This document shows positions 32,155-43,653 of a stretch of DNA of 64,000 nt, piece by piece. Under the pieces are notes generated by a model. That model had not been told where the DNA came from. It ran no database searches and was given only the letters and a program-made list of their open reading frames with translations. This DNA comes from Marivivens donghaensis. Lineage in GTDB: Bacteria > Pseudomonadota > Alphaproteobacteria > Rhodobacterales > Rhodobacteraceae. Positions within the stretch are counted from its first letter, which is position 1; each line of letters begins with the position of its first letter. A program made the translations under genes and the position numbers. The stretch spans positions 186,001 to 250,000 of the forward strand of contig NZ_JAATOP010000001.1 of the NCBI RefSeq assembly GCF_011806565.1, written 5' to 3'.

Positions 32155-34484
32155 CAATCGGCGGTCAGAAGCGGAGGCTTGTTGCCGGTCAGGCGGCCAG
32201 GCTTCGGCGGCTCGATCTGGAGATCGAGCTTGTCGTCCTTGACCGCAACGCGGACCAGACCGCCCTTGGTGAGCTGACCGAAGAGAAGTTCCTCTGCCAG
32301 CGGCTTCTTGATGTGCTCCTGAATGACGCGGCCCAGCGGACGCGCACCCATCTTGGAGTCGTAGCCCTTGTCGGCCAACCATGCGGCGGCTTCTTCGGTA
32401 AGTTCGATATGCACGTTGCGGTCCATGAGCTGCGCTTCCAGCTGGAGAACGAACTTCTCGACCACCTGCATGATGACTTCTTTGGGCAGCGGCGCGAACG
32501 GAATGACAGCATCCAGACGGTTGCGGAATTCCGGTGTGAAGGTCCGCTCAATGGCGGCAGTATCTTCACCTTCGCGGCGGTCACGTCCAAAGCCGATGGC
32601 TTCTTTCGCTTGCTCCGCAGCACCCGCGTTCGAGGTCATAATCAGGATCACGTTGCGGAAGTCTGTGGTCCGGCCGTTGTGGTCGGTGAGCTTCCCGTGG
32701 TCCATGACCTGTAGCAGGATGTTGTAGACATCCGGGTGGGCTTTTTCGATTTCGTCGAGCAGCAGAACACAGTGCGGGTTCTGGTCGATCTTGTCGGTCA
32801 GCATACCGCCTTGATCGAAACCAACGTAGCCCGGAGGGGCACCGATCAGACGCGAAACCGCGTGCTTCTCCATGTATTCCGACATGTCGAAGCGGATCAG
32901 TTCGACGCCGAGCGTATCAGCCAGCTGCTTGGCCACTTCGGTCTTACCCACACCAGTCGGACCGGCGAAGAGGTAGTTGCCGATCGGCTTTTCAGGCTCA
33001 CGCAGACCAGCACGGGCCAGCTTGATCGCAGACGACAGCGACTCGATGGCGATGTTCTGCCCGAACACGACCCGCTTGAGCGACTTTTCGAGATCCTTCA
33101 GGGTCTCGGCGTCGTCCTTGCTGACGTTCTTCGGCGGGATGCGGGCAATCTTGGCCACGACGGCCTCGATTTCCTTCACGCCGATAGTCTTGCGGCGCTT
33201 CGATTCCGCGACGAGGTGCTGGGCAGCGCCTGCTTCATCAATGACGTCGATGGCCTTATCTGGCAGCTTGCGGTCGTTGATATAGCGCGACGACAGCTCC
33301 ACGGCCGACTTGATAGCGTCAGCGGTGTAGCGGATGTTGTGGTGCTCTTCGAAGTAGGGCTTCAGACCCTGAAGGATCTTGACCGAATCCTCCACCGAAG
33401 GCTCGTTCACGTCGATCTTCTGGAAACGGCGGCTCAGCGCGCGGTCTTTTTCGAAGTGCTGACGGAATTCCTTGTAGGTGGTCGAGCCCATGCAGCGCAG
33501 TTTGCCGCCCTGAAGTGCCGGCTTCAGGAGGTTGGACGCATCCATAGCGCCGCCCGAAGTGGCACCGGCACCGATCACGGTGTGGATTTCGTCGATGAAC
33601 AGAACCGCGTCGTCATGTTCTTCGAGCTCCGAAACAACGGCTTTCAGGCGCTCTTCGAAGTCACCGCGGTAACGGGTGCCTGCAAGCAGGGCGCCCATGT
33701 CGAGGCTGAAGATCGTGGTGCCCGAAAGGACTTCCGGTACTTCTTCGTTGATGATCTGGCGAGCCAGACCCTCCGCAATTGCGGTCTTACCAACGCCCGG
33801 ATCGCCCACGAGAAGCGGGTTGTTCTTGCGGCGGCGGCAAAGCACCTGAATGCAGCGCTCGACCTCGTGGTGGCGACCGATCAGCGGGTCGACGTCGCCC
33901 TTGCGGGACTTCGCGTTGAGGTCGACGCAATATTTGGCCAGCGCGGATTCCTTGCCTTCGGCTTCGGGCGCGGACTGGTGCGGGCGGGACGATTGCTCTT
34001 CTTCTTCGGCACCGGTGATCGGGCGCGCTTCGCCGAATGCGGGGTCTTTGGCGACACCGTGGGCGATGAAGTTGACCGCGTCGTAACGGGTCATGTCCTG
34101 ATCCTGGAGGAAGTACGCGGCGTTGCTTTCACGCTCTGCGAAGATCGCGACGAGCACGTTGGCACCGGTAACTTCCGTACGGCCAGACGACTGGACGTGG
34201 ATCGCGGCGCGCTGGATGACGCGCTGGAACGCAGCGGTCGGCACGGCCTCGGATCCTTCGACCTCGGTGATGAGGGTCGAAAGGTCGTCGTCGATGTAGT
34301 CTTCAAGATTCTTGCGTAGCTCGTCGAGATCGACGGCACAGGCACGCATGACGCGTGATGCGTCGGGTTCGTCGATCAGAGCCAGCAAGAGGTGTTCGAG
34401 AGTAGCCAGTTCGTGACGGCGGGCGTTCGCCAGCGCCAGTGCTGCGTGGATGGACTGCTCGAGTGTTGTCGAAAATGACGGCAC
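32154..34484 (-). CDS. clpA: ATP-dependent Clp protease ATP-binding subunit ClpA
   Basis: 776 residues; GTG start, with GAGGAG upstream. N domain (1-145) for ClpS and substrates, first AAA+ module with GDPGVGKT (227-234), second with [12 protein letters not shown] (about 505-515). An IGF tripeptide (EAIGFGRD, about 620) docks on ClpP. It unfolds substrates, including N-degron proteins, for ClpP. No clpS gene adjoins it here; the next upstream gene is gloB, on the same strand, 177 bp away. Its stop is shared with the M23 gene start. Confidence 0.97.
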   Translation of the reverse strand: MPSFSTTLEQSIHAALALANARRHELATLEHLLLALIDEPDASRVMRACAVDLDELRKNLEDYIDDDLSTLITEVEGSEAVPTAAFQRVIQRAAIHVQSSGRTEVTGANVLVAIFAERESNAAYFLQDQDMTRYDAVNFIAHGVAKDPAFGEARPITGAEEEEQSSRPHQSAPEAEGKESALAKYCVDLNAKSRKGDVDPLIGRHHEVERCIQVLCRRRKNNPLLVGDPGVGKTAIAEGLARQIINEEVPEVLSGTTIFSLDMGALLAGTRYRGDFEERLKAVVSELEEHDDAVLFIDEIHTVIGAGATSGGAMDASNLLKPALQGGKLRCMGSTTYKEFRQHFEKDRALSRRFQKIDVNEPSVEDSVKILQGLKPYFEEHHNIRYTADAIKSAVELSSRYINDRKLPDKAIDVIDEAGAAQHLVAESKRRKTIGVKEIEAVVAKIARIPPKNVSKDDAETLKDLEKSLKRVVFGQNIAIESLSSAIKLARAGLREPEKPIGNYLFAGPTGVGKTEVAKQLADTLGVELIRFDMSEYMEKHAVSRLIGAPPGYVGFDQGGMLTDKIDQNPHCVLLLDEIEKAHPDVYNILLQVMDHGKLTDHNGRTTDFRNVILIMTSNAGAAEQAKEAIGFGRDRREGEDTAAIERTFTPEFRNRLDAVIPFAPLPKEVIMQVVEKFVLQLEAQLMDRNVHIELTEEAAAWLADKGYDSKMGARPLGRVIQEHIKKPLAEELLFGQLTKGGLVRVAVKDDKLDLQIEPPKPGRLTGNKPPLLTAD

Positions 34485-34661
34485 GTCAGTGCTCCTCTAT
34501 CGTGGTTCGCGAAGCCGGAAGCTGCGCGAAGCATGGCCTCTTATACTTAAGGTTTGGTGTTCTTTGGTTGTCCTTCAAGGACTTTCTCTCGATTTACCTT
34601 CACAATTGTCATCAACTCTATCCTACGGCTCAATCCCGCATCATGTTCGGGCATGTATCCG
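34485..34661. other. Intergenic region upstream of clpA
   Basis: Carries the clpA Shine-Dalgarno and presumably its promoter. I see a TATAAG-like hexamer on the minus strand but no convincing -35 partner and no clear heat-shock consensus. No gene or strong hairpin. Confidence 0.4.
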
Positions 34662-35429
34662 TCAGAAGTTGTCTTTACGCTTGCGGACCTCCGCAAAGAC
34701 CTCCTCGTCGGTTGCAAGCGGCATGCCGATCGCCGATTTCAGGGCCTCGTCATCAGCTCGCAGATACGGGTTGGTTGCGACCTCATCGCCCAGAATGGAT
34801 GGGACGGTGGGCTCGCCGCGTTCCCGCGCCGCAAACACCGCATCGGCCCGTGCTTTGACAGCCGGATGGCCCGGCTCGATGGTCAGGGCGAATTTGGCAT
34901 TGGTGGCCGTGTACTCGTGGCCGGAACAAACAACGGTTTCGGGCGGCAATGCGCGCAGGCGTTTCAGACTGTTCCACATCTCGGCAGGGGTGCCTTCGAA
35001 AAGACGACCGCAACCGAATGCCATCAGACTGTCTGCGGAAAACAGATAGCCGCTTTCGGGCAGGTGGAAAGCGATATGACCGGACGAATGGCCGGGGACA
35101 AAGATGACATGGCACGTCTCGCCGCAAACCTCGAACGTGTCGTCGTCACTGACCGCAAGGTCCAGGGCAGGCAGGCGATGGGCATCGATTTCGGCACCTA
35201 TTACGCGAGCGTTCGATTTCACGCGGAGAGCATCCACACCGTCGATATGGTCATGGTGGTGGTGGGTTACAAGAATGTCGTCCAGTTCAAATCCGCGGTG
35301 GCCGAGGAAGGATGCGATCGGTTCAACCTCGGGGGCGTCGACCAGCGCGGTCTTGCCAGTGGCCGCATTGTGCAACACGTATGCATAGTTGTCTGCGAGA
35401 CACGGGATGGTGAAAAGCTCAAGGGGCAT
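34662..35429 (-). CDS. gloB: Hydroxyacylglutathione hydrolase (glyoxalase II)
   Basis: 255 residues from the ATG at 35429 (MPLELFTIPCLADNYAYVL); the longer open frame is non-coding extension. THHHHDH (55-61) is the metallo-beta-lactamase zinc signature. SGHIAF, FSADSLMAFGCGRLFEGTPAEMW and CSGHEYT complete the glyoxalase II set. It hydrolyses S-lactoylglutathione to lactate and glutathione in methylglyoxal detoxification. Divergent from the methyltransferase gene. Confidence 0.95.
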   Translation of the reverse strand: MPLELFTIPCLADNYAYVLHNAATGKTALVDAPEVEPIASFLGHRGFELDDILVTHHHHDHIDGVDALRVKSNARVIGAEIDAHRLPALDLAVSDDDTFEVCGETCHVIFVPGHSSGHIAFHLPESGYLFSADSLMAFGCGRLFEGTPAEMWNSLKRLRALPPETVVCSGHEYTATNAKFALTIEPGHPAVKARADAVFAARERGEPTVPSILGDEVATNPYLRADDEALKSAIGMPLATDEEVFAEVRKRKDNF

Positions 35430-35492
35430 GGCATCGCCGTTCAGTTTGTTTAAAGTTGTAGCCAAGCCTGACCCAAAGGACGACCGTCTGCA

Positions 35493-36263
35493 ATGCACCT
35501 TGATGTGTTGGATCTCCGCAACTTCTATTATCGCAGCCAGCTTGGCCGTGCGGTACAGAAGGTTATCCGCAACGATCTGCTGACGCTCTGGCCCGAAGCG
35601 AAAGGCCAGACAGTCGTAGGGTTCGGCTTTGCTGTTCCGATGCTGCGCCCCTATCTGACAGAGGCACGGCGGGTGGTGGGTCTGATGCCCGGACCGCAGG
35701 GCGTGATGCCTTGGCCTGCTGGGATGCCGAACGTTTCGGTCTTGTGTGAAGAGACGTTCTGGCCGCTCGATACTGGCAGCGTCGACAAGCTGGTGGTGAT
35801 GCACGGGCTGGAGACATCCGAGAACCCGACTGCCGTCCTCAACGAGTGCTGGCGCGTGCTTGGGCCTGGCGGTCGGGCGATATTCGTCGTGCCGAACCGC
35901 GCAGGGCTCTGGTCGCGGAGTGACCGCACGCCTTTTGGTTACGGTCGTCCGTATTCGCTCGGCCAGCTTGAGGCGCAATTCAAGCAGCACAACTTCATTA
36001 CCGAGCGTTCTCGGTCCTCGCTCTATCAAGTGCCGTCCTCCAAGCGGATCTGGCGAAAGCTTGCAGGGCTGACGGAGAACATCGGAAAGACGCTTCCGTT
36101 CGCGGCTGGCGGCGTGCTGATGGTCGAGGTGACAAAGCAGGTCGCGGCTCCTCGCAGGCCCGGATTGGGTGAGGCGGTCAAGCGACCGCTGCGAGTCCTC
36201 GAAGGGGTAGGGCGGCCGGTGCCGAAGCCGGGGCTATCGCGAACGCACCGCGAGTCATCTTGA
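35493..36263 (+). CDS. Class I SAM-dependent methyltransferase
   Basis: 256 residues. The Rossmann-like core has a divergent motif I ([15 protein letters not shown]), a [12 protein letters not shown] segment and [21 protein letters not shown], the UbiE/Methyltransf_11-type motif III. The C-terminus is basic and Pro-rich. Substrate not identifiable. Divergent from gloB across 63 bp, an arrangement that suggests shared control but not a shared pathway. Confidence 0.85.
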   Translation: MHLDVLDLRNFYYRSQLGRAVQKVIRNDLLTLWPEAKGQTVVGFGFAVPMLRPYLTEARRVVGLMPGPQGVMPWPAGMPNVSVLCEETFWPLDTGSVDKLVVMHGLETSENPTAVLNECWRVLGPGGRAIFVVPNRAGLWSRSDRTPFGYGRPYSLGQLEAQFKQHNFITERSRSSLYQVPSSKRIWRKLAGLTENIGKTLPFAAGGVLMVEVTKQVAAPRRPGLGEAVKRPLRVLEGVGRPVPKPGLSRTHRESS

Positions 36264-36534
36264 GTGCAAAATATGTGGATGGATTCGGGTTTTCCGCCTC
36301 CACCGTTTAATGATGTCGGCAATTAATTGCGCCAATTGTCGCACATGTTGACATATCCACAATCTAGGGCACAAACATTGGCTAATTCCTGCCGTAAGGC
36401 TGTTGCCACATAAAAACCCCTCTGATACATCCCCCCGTGATCTTGTTGCCCCCGCAAATGCGAGGGCCATTTAAGCTGCCTGACGGTCGGCCCTCACGGG
36501 TCGAAGAGACGGCCTAATCATCGGAAGGGTGGAC
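36264..36534 (+). promoter_or_regulatory. Upstream region of the F1 ATP synthase operon with candidate promoters
   Basis: A 271-bp gap without a gene. A TTGACA at 36348-36353 has only a poor -10 at 16-18 nt. A second candidate is TTGCCA (36403-36408), a 17-nt spacer and TACATC (36426-36431). GCAATTAATTGC (36319-36330) is a 12-bp palindrome. The operon leader of about 100 nt ends at GGAAGGG, the atpH ribosome binding site. Promoter choice is tentative. Confidence 0.4.
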
Positions 36535-37095
36535 GTGTCCGAACCAGCTTCGATCTCAACCGGCATTGCTTCGCGCTATGCATCCGCCGTGTTCGACATT
36601 GCCAAAGAAGGCAATGGCCTCGCGGCACTCGAATCCGACATTGACGCACTGGCCGCAGCACTCGACTCGAGCGAGGACCTGCGTGCGCTGATCGGCTCGC
36701 CGATCTACAGCCGCGATCAACAGGCAGGTGCCGTCTCGGCTCTGGCCAAGAAAATGGAACTTTCGGAAACTATGAACAGCACGCTGGCCCTTCTGGCCCA
36801 GAAGCGCCGCCTGTTCGTGCTTCCGCAGCTACTTGAAGTCCTTCGTGCCCGTCTGGCCGAAGAAAAGGGCGAAGTGACCGCTGACGTCGTCAGCGCGAAA
36901 GCTCTGACCAAAGGCCAGACCGACAAGCTGTCCCAGACCCTGAAGGCGAAGGTCGGCAAGGACGTCAACATCAATGCCACTGTCGATGCTTCGCTCATCG
37001 GCGGTCTTATCGTTAAGGTGGGCTCGAAGATGATCGACACGTCGATCCGCTCCAAGCTCAGCGCTCTCCAGAACACCATGAAAGAGGTCGGATAA
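36535..37095 (+). CDS. atpH: ATP synthase F1 subunit delta
   Basis: 186 residues from the GTG at 36535, with GGAAGG 6 nt ahead; a GTG two codons earlier is also open but overlaps the binding site. N-terminal six-helix bundle ([19 protein letters not shown]) and C-terminal conserved [29 protein letters not shown]. It couples the peripheral stalk to the F1 head. First gene of atpHAGDC. The stop overlaps the atpA ATG (TAATG). Confidence 0.96.
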   Translation: MSEPASISTGIASRYASAVFDIAKEGNGLAALESDIDALAAALDSSEDLRALIGSPIYSRDQQAGAVSALAKKMELSETMNSTLALLAQKRRLFVLPQLLEVLRARLAEEKGEVTADVVSAKALTKGQTDKLSQTLKAKVGKDVNINATVDASLIGGLIVKVGSKMIDTSIRSKLSALQNTMKEVG

Positions 37096-38633
37096 TGGCG
37101 ATCCAAGCTGCAGAAATTTCTGCGATCCTAAAAGACCAGATCAAGAACTTCGGCCAGGAAGCCGAAGTGGCCGAAGTCGGCCGTGTGCTCTCGGTCGGTG
37201 ACGGTATCGCGCGTGTTTACGGTCTGGACAATGTTCAGGCTGGTGAAATGGTCGAATTCCCGGGCGGAATTCGCGGCATGGCGCTGAACCTCGAAGCTGA
37301 CAACGTCGGTGTTGTTATCTTCGGTTCGGACCGTGACATTAAAGAAGGCGACACCGTCAAGCGTACCAACTCGATCGTGGACGTTCCGGCTGGTGACGAG
37401 CTTCTCGGTCGCGTTGTTGACGGTCTGGGTAACCCGATCGACGGCAAGGGTCCGATCAATACCTCGAAGCGCCTCGTCGCTGACGTTAAGGCTCCGGGCA
37501 TTATCCCCCGTAAGTCGGTTCACGAACCGATGGCAACCGGCCTGAAGTCGGTCGACGCTATGATCCCGGTTGGCCGTGGTCAGCGCGAACTTATCATTGG
37601 TGACCGTCAGACCGGTAAGACTGCCGTTGCTCTCGATGCGATCCTGAACCAGAAGTCGTACAACGAAGCTGCTGGCGACGACGAGTCGAAGAAGCTGTAC
37701 TGCATCTACGTTGCAGTCGGTCAGAAGCGTTCGACCGTTGCCCAGCTGGTTAAGAAGCTCGAAGAAAACGGCGCTATGGAATACTCCATCGTTGTTGCTG
37801 CGACCGCTTCGGATCCGGCGCCGATGCAGTTCCTTGCACCGTACGCTGCAACCGCTATGGCCGAGCACTTCCGTGACAACGGCCGCCACGCTCTGATCAT
37901 CTATGATGACCTTTCGAAGCAGGCTGTTTCGTATCGTCAGATGTCGCTGCTGCTCCGCCGCCCGCCGGGTCGTGAAGCTTACCCGGGCGACGTTTTCTAC
38001 CTCCACTCCCGCCTGCTCGAGCGTTCGGCTAAGCTGAACGAAGACAACGGCGCTGGCTCGCTGACCGCTCTGCCGATCATCGAAACCCAGGGCGGCGACG
38101 TTTCGGCGTTTATTCCGACCAACGTGATCTCGATCACCGACGGTCAGATCTTCCTCGAAACCGAACTGTTCTACCAAGGTATCCGCCCCGCTGTGAACAC
38201 CGGTCTGTCGGTTTCGCGCGTTGGCTCGTCGGCTCAGACCAAGGCTATGTCCTCGGTTGCTGGTCCGGTTAAGCTGTCGCTCGCTCAGTACCGCGAAATG
38301 GCTGCCTTCGCGCAGTTCGGTTCGGACCTCGACGCCTCGACCCAGCAGCTGCTGAACCGTGGTGCCCGCCTGACCGAGCTCATGAAGCAGCCGCAGTACT
38401 CGCCGCTGACCAACGCTGAAATCGTCTGCGTCATCTTCGCAGGTACCAACGGCTACCTCGACAAGCTGCCGGTTTCGGATGTTGCCCGTTTCGAAGACGG
38501 TCTGCTGAACTTCCTGCGCAACAAGCGTAAGGACATTCTGGACTGGATCTCGAACGAAGACCCGAAAATCAAAGGCGAAGCTGCTGACAAACTGAAAGCA
38601 GTTCTGGACGAATTCGCCGCTGATTTCGCCTGA
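37095..38633 (+). CDS. atpA: ATP synthase F1 subunit alpha
   Basis: 512 residues. Noncatalytic nucleotide site with P-loop GDRQTGKT (169-176), a [21 protein letters not shown] beta-barrel/core junction and the C-terminal helical domain. The arginine finger lies in the VSRVGSSAQ region. Three alpha subunits alternate with beta in F1. Strong bias to GTT, GCT, CTG and GGT codons, as in the other highly expressed genes of the window. Confidence 0.98.
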   Translation: MAIQAAEISAILKDQIKNFGQEAEVAEVGRVLSVGDGIARVYGLDNVQAGEMVEFPGGIRGMALNLEADNVGVVIFGSDRDIKEGDTVKRTNSIVDVPAGDELLGRVVDGLGNPIDGKGPINTSKRLVADVKAPGIIPRKSVHEPMATGLKSVDAMIPVGRGQRELIIGDRQTGKTAVALDAILNQKSYNEAAGDDESKKLYCIYVAVGQKRSTVAQLVKKLEENGAMEYSIVVAATASDPAPMQFLAPYAATAMAEHFRDNGRHALIIYDDLSKQAVSYRQMSLLLRRPPGREAYPGDVFYLHSRLLERSAKLNEDNGAGSLTALPIIETQGGDVSAFIPTNVISITDGQIFLETELFYQGIRPAVNTGLSVSRVGSSAQTKAMSSVAGPVKLSLAQYREMAAFAQFGSDLDASTQQLLNRGARLTELMKQPQYSPLTNAEIVCVIFAGTNGYLDKLPVSDVARFEDGLLNFLRNKRKDILDWISNEDPKIKGEAADKLKAVLDEFAADFA

Positions 38634-38663
38634 TCGTTGGGCTCTAGTTAAGGAGACAAGGCT

Positions 38664-39536
38664 GTGCCAAGTCTTAAGGACCTAAAAAACCGGATCACGT
38701 CGGTCAAATCGACCCGCAAGATCACTAAGGCGATGCAAATGGTCGCGGCGGCTAAACTCCGTCGCGCCCAGGAAGCAGCCGAGGCCTCGCGTCCTTACGC
38801 AGAGCGGTTCAATGCGGTCATCTCGTCGCTGGCAGCTTCGGCTGGCGCGTCGGATACCGCTCCGCTCCTGCTCAAGGGTACGGGAAGCGATCAGACCCAC
38901 ATGCTTGTGGTGATGACTGCTGAACGTGGCCTGTGCGGCGGCTTCAATTCGTCGATCGTCAAGCTCGCCCGTCAGCGCATCCAAGCGTTGAAGGCCGAAG
39001 GCAAGACAGTAAAAATCCTGACGGTCGGCAAGAAAGGCCGCGAGCAGCTGCGTCGCGACTATGCCGATCTGTTCGTTGGTCACGTTGACCTGAGCGAAGT
39101 CAAGAAAATCGGTTACGCTGATGCGCAGTCGATCGCCAAAGACCTGCTCAAGCGCTTCGAGGCCGGTGAATTCGACGTAGCGACGATCCTCTTCTCGGAA
39201 TTCCAGTCGGTTATCTCTCAGATCCCGACCGCCCAGCAGGTGATCCCCGCTAAGTTCGATGCACCCGAAGATGGTGTGACGACCGACTATGACTACGAAC
39301 CTGGTGAAGAAGAGATTCTGGACGACCTGCTCCCGAAGAGCGTTGCGACCCAGATCTTCTCTGCTCTGCTGGAAAACGGTGCTTCCGAACAGGGTGCCCG
39401 TATGAGCGCGATGGACAATGCTACACGCAACGCCGGCGATATGATCGACCGACTGACCATCGAATTCAACCGTTCGCGTCAGGCCGTTATCACCAACGAA
39501 CTGATCGAAATTATCTCGGGCGCTGAAGCGCTCTAA
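38664..39536 (+). CDS. atpG: ATP synthase F1 subunit gamma
   Basis: 290 residues; GTG start after AAGGAGACAAGGCT. N-terminal helix [35 protein letters not shown] and C-terminal helix [36 protein letters not shown] form the rotating central shaft; the core has [12 protein letters not shown]. Thirty bp separate it from atpA and 18 bp from atpD. Confidence 0.98.
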   Translation: MPSLKDLKNRITSVKSTRKITKAMQMVAAAKLRRAQEAAEASRPYAERFNAVISSLAASAGASDTAPLLLKGTGSDQTHMLVVMTAERGLCGGFNSSIVKLARQRIQALKAEGKTVKILTVGKKGREQLRRDYADLFVGHVDLSEVKKIGYADAQSIAKDLLKRFEAGEFDVATILFSEFQSVISQIPTAQQVIPAKFDAPEDGVTTDYDYEPGEEEILDDLLPKSVATQIFSALLENGASEQGARMSAMDNATRNAGDMIDRLTIEFNRSRQAVITNELIEIISGAEAL

Positions 39537-40979
<1,443 letters not shown>

Positions 40980-40988
40980 GGAGTCGTT

Positions 40989-41417
40989 ATGGCTGAATCG
41001 TTCCAGTTCGACCTCGTATCCCCTGAACGGAAGCTCGCTTCCGTCCAGGCCACGGAGGTCCAGATCCCGGGTGCCGATGGCGCAATGACGGCGATGGCAG
41101 GCCACGCGGCCACCATCACCACGCTGCGTCCGGGTATCCTGCGGGTTGTCCACACTGGTGGTACCGACGAATACATCGTTTCCGGCGGCTTCGCTGAAAT
41201 CGGTGGTGAGAACGTATCGGTTCTGGCCGAACGCGCTCTCCCGACGGACGAAGTCACTCAGGACGCTTTCGATGCGATGGTTGCGGAATATCGCGCTGCG
41301 CACGAGAAGGCTCTCGAGAACTTCAAAAACGAACCGGGTCCGGTCGATGACGCTGCGCGTCTGCTGGCTGACATGGTTGCCGTTGGTACCCACATGGGTC
41401 TGTCGTACCGCGAGTAA
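40989..41417 (+). CDS. atpC: ATP synthase F1 subunit epsilon
   Basis: 142 residues after TAAGGAGTCGTT. The N-terminal beta sandwich [25 protein letters not shown] is standard; the C-terminal helical part (about 88-140) is the variable regulatory arm. No separate zeta/inhibitor gene is adjacent. Closed by the terminator at 41446-41470. The F0 genes are elsewhere, as is typical for Rhodobacterales. Confidence 0.97.
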   Translation: MAESFQFDLVSPERKLASVQATEVQIPGADGAMTAMAGHAATITTLRPGILRVVHTGGTDEYIVSGGFAEIGGENVSVLAERALPTDEVTQDAFDAMVAEYRAAHEKALENFKNEPGPVDDAARLLADMVAVGTHMGLSYRE

Positions 41418-41445
41418 TCCGCGCTATACGAAAGAAATCAAAGAG

Positions 41446-41471
41446 AAGCCCCGCGACTGCGGGGCTTTTTG
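41446..41471 (+). terminator. Intrinsic terminator of the atpHAGDC operon
   Basis: AAGCCCCGC (41446-41454) pairs with GCGGGGCTT (41459-41467) around GACT, followed by TTTT. The stem is almost identical to the trcR terminator at 15081. Confidence 0.93.
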
Positions 41472-41537
41472 CATTAAATCTATCGTAACGCCTATCCGGA
41501 TATGTTTATATGTCCGCCAAGCCAAGTTGACGGTAGA

Positions 41538-41888
41538 ATGCTCAAACTCGAAAATCATCTTATTGGTGTGGATCAGGGCGATGTGGTGCTCTTTTCCGAC
41601 TTCGACACCGACGGAGATATGTGGACGGGCGAGGGGCCGCGTCTAACCCGTTTTCCGGTCACCTTCCGCAAGGCCTATCGCAAGCTGCCTGCCGTTCAGG
41701 CGTGGGTGTCGATGCTCGATATGTCAAATCAGAGCAATGCGCGCATCGATGTTCAGGTAGAGAATATCAATTCCGAAGGCTGCGAGATCGTCTTCAGAAC
41801 GTGGGGCGATACGCGCATCGCGCGGGCCCGCGCTGCGTGGATGTCCATCGGCGAGCTCAGGCACGACGACGATTGGGACATCGAATGA
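41538..41888 (+). CDS. H-type lectin domain protein
   Basis: 116 residues from the ATG at 41538 (MLKLENHLIGVDQGD); an ATG 12 codons earlier is possible, and neither has a strong ribosome binding site. The H-type lectin fold is seen in FRKAYRKLPAVQAWVSMLDMSNQSNARIDVQVENI and AWMSIG near the end. Without a signal peptide it is probably cytoplasmic. The carbohydrate or other ligand is unknown. It sits 121 bp behind atpC, past the operon terminator. Confidence 0.8.
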   Translation: MLKLENHLIGVDQGDVVLFSDFDTDGDMWTGEGPRLTRFPVTFRKAYRKLPAVQAWVSMLDMSNQSNARIDVQVENINSEGCEIVFRTWGDTRIARARAAWMSIGELRHDDDWDIE

Positions 41889-41916
41889 AAAAGGCGGGGA
41901 AGTTCCCGCCTTTGTT
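41889..41916. terminator. Bidirectional terminator between the lectin gene and prs
   Basis: AAGGCGGG (41891-41898) pairs with CCCGCCTT (41905-41912) around GAAGTT. TTTGTTCTTT follows on the plus strand and a T-run (complement of AAAAA) on the minus strand. Confidence 0.85.
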
Positions 41917-41918
41917 CT

Positions 41919-42938
41919 TTAGAGCGTGTTGTAGAGGCCTTCGTAGATCGGGATCAGCGTCTCGTCTTCGAAGAGCGAGGACACCGATGTGCCGTTCCAC
42001 GTGTTCAGAATGGCCTGAGCGAACATCGGTGCAGTCGGTACGATGCGGATGTTCGGCGCCTTGAGGATCGCGTCGGTCGGCTGGATCGAGTCGGTGATGA
42101 CCAGCGTCTTGAGGTGCGAGTTGGTGACGCGCTCGACTGCCGGACCCGACATGACGCCGTGCGAGATGTAGGCGTGAACTTCGGCAGCACCGGCCTGCAT
42201 CAGATGCTCGGCAGCTTTGCAGAGCGTACCAGCGGTGTCGCAGAGGTCGTCCACGATGATGCACTTCTTGCCTTCGACGTTACCGATGACGGTCATCTCG
42301 GCCACTTCACCCGGCTTTTCGCGGCGCTTGTCCACTATGGAGAGGGGAGCGTTGATGCGCTTCGCCAGTTCACGCGCACGGGCCACACCGCCGACGTCGG
42401 GCGATACGACCATGATGTCCTCGAGGCCGCCTTTGAAGTGGTGCTTGATATCGAGAGCGAAAATCGGCGCGGCGTAGAGGTTATCCACCGGAATGTCGAA
42501 GAAGCCCTGAATCTGCGCAGCGTGCAGGTCTAGCGTCAGAACGCGGTCGACACCCGACTGGGTGATGAGGTTCGCGACGAGTTTGGAGCTAATCGGCGTG
42601 CGGGCCTTGGTGCGGCGGTCCTGACGGGCATAACCGAAGTACGGAATGACTGCGGTGATGCGGCCAGCCGACGAACGCTTCAGCGCGTCGGTGATGATCA
42701 GCAGTTCCATGAGGTTGTCGTTCGCCGGGTTCGACGTCGGCTGGATAATAAACATATCCTCGCCGCGTACGTTCTCGTAGACCTCGACAAAGATCTCCTG
42801 GTCGTTGAAGCGCTCGACGCGCGTATCCACCAGACCAACGTTCATACCGCGGTGCATGGACATGCGGCGCGCGATCGATTTGGCGAGTGGAATGTTGGCA
42901 TTACCCGAAATGAGTTTCGGTTCGGTCATCGTCGGCAT
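41919..42938 (-). CDS. prs: Ribose-phosphate pyrophosphokinase
   Basis: 339 residues from the ATG at 42938 ([19 protein letters not shown]); an alternative ATG three codons later is possible. Class I PRPP synthetase: the [10 protein letters not shown] flexible region, [30 protein letters not shown] and the PRPP loop [11 protein letters not shown]. Makes PRPP from ribose 5-phosphate and ATP for nucleotides, His and Trp. Monocistronic, ends at the hairpin at 41891-41912. Confidence 0.97.
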   Translation of the reverse strand: MPTMTEPKLISGNANIPLAKSIARRMSMHRGMNVGLVDTRVERFNDQEIFVEVYENVRGEDMFIIQPTSNPANDNLMELLIITDALKRSSAGRITAVIPYFGYARQDRRTKARTPISSKLVANLITQSGVDRVLTLDLHAAQIQGFFDIPVDNLYAAPIFALDIKHHFKGGLEDIMVVSPDVGGVARARELAKRINAPLSIVDKRREKPGEVAEMTVIGNVEGKKCIIVDDLCDTAGTLCKAAEHLMQAGAAEVHAYISHGVMSGPAVERVTNSHLKTLVITDSIQPTDAILKAPNIRIVPTAPMFAQAILNTWNGTSVSSLFEDETLIPIYEGLYNTL

Positions 42939-43053
42939 CTGCAATTGTCCCCGAAAGCTGAGCATCCGCCGGTGCATGACGGATTCGTGACGTTGACACC
43001 GCGTAGCACGAACCTAACGTGAGGCAAAGTTTAGACGGGGAGGAACATTCATA

Positions 43054-43653
43054 ATGCCGCATATAGACTACTTCTTCGCGACCATGTCGCCGTTCACTTA
43101 CCTTGCAGGAACACGGCTGGAGGAAATCGCGGCAAAGCATGGCGCGACCATCACCTACAAGCCGATGGATATCGGGCAGGTGTTCATGCGTACGGGCGGC
43201 ACGTTGCCTAAAGACCGCCATCCGACGCGGCTTGAATACCGCGATCAGGAACTGCGCCGTCAGGCAAAGAAAGCCGGTCTGCCGCTGAACCTGCGTCCTG
43301 CGCATTTCCCCGTGAACGGTGCACCTGCGGCCTATGCGCTGATCGCGGCGCAGAATGCGGGCGGGGGCGATCTGGGAAAGCTCGTGCACGCGTACACCGG
43401 TGCCGTCTGGGCAGAGGATGCCAATCTCGCAGACGATGCGGTCATTCGTGCGTGTCTGGAGAAGGCCGGTTTCGATCCTGCACTGGCGGATAGCGGCCTG
43501 CTATCGGGCGCTGCGGCCTATGAGGAGAACACCGAGGAAGCAGTGCGCCGCGGTGTGTTCGGCGCACCGTTCTATATCACCGAAACCGACGAGCGGTTCT
43601 GGGGGCAGGACAGGCTGGACGATCTGGACGCCCACCTGTCCGGCAATCTTTAA
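43054..43653 (+). CDS. 2-hydroxychromene-2-carboxylate isomerase family / DsbA-like thioredoxin-fold protein
   Basis: 199 residues. The N-terminus HIDYFFATMSPFTYLAGTRLEEIAAKHG shows the DSBA-like fold with Ser-Pro-Phe in place of CxxC, as in kappa-class glutathione transferases and HCCA isomerases. The C-terminal GVFGAPFYI supplies the cis-Pro loop. Such enzymes use glutathione in aromatic degradation, but no naphthalene pathway gene is nearby, so the substrate is open. The 3' end overlaps ltaE by 4 bp. Confidence 0.88.
   Translation: MPHIDYFFATMSPFTYLAGTRLEEIAAKHGATITYKPMDIGQVFMRTGGTLPKDRHPTRLEYRDQELRRQAKKAGLPLNLRPAHFPVNGAPAAYALIAAQNAGGGDLGKLVHAYTGAVWAEDANLADDAVIRACLEKAGFDPALADSGLLSGAAAYEENTEEAVRRGVFGAPFYITETDERFWGQDRLDDLDAHLSGNL

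Noticed and set aside
34485-34661. A heat-shock sigma-32 promoter ahead of clpA
   Set aside because: CTTGAA is present on the minus strand but no matching CCAT-type -10 at the right distance.
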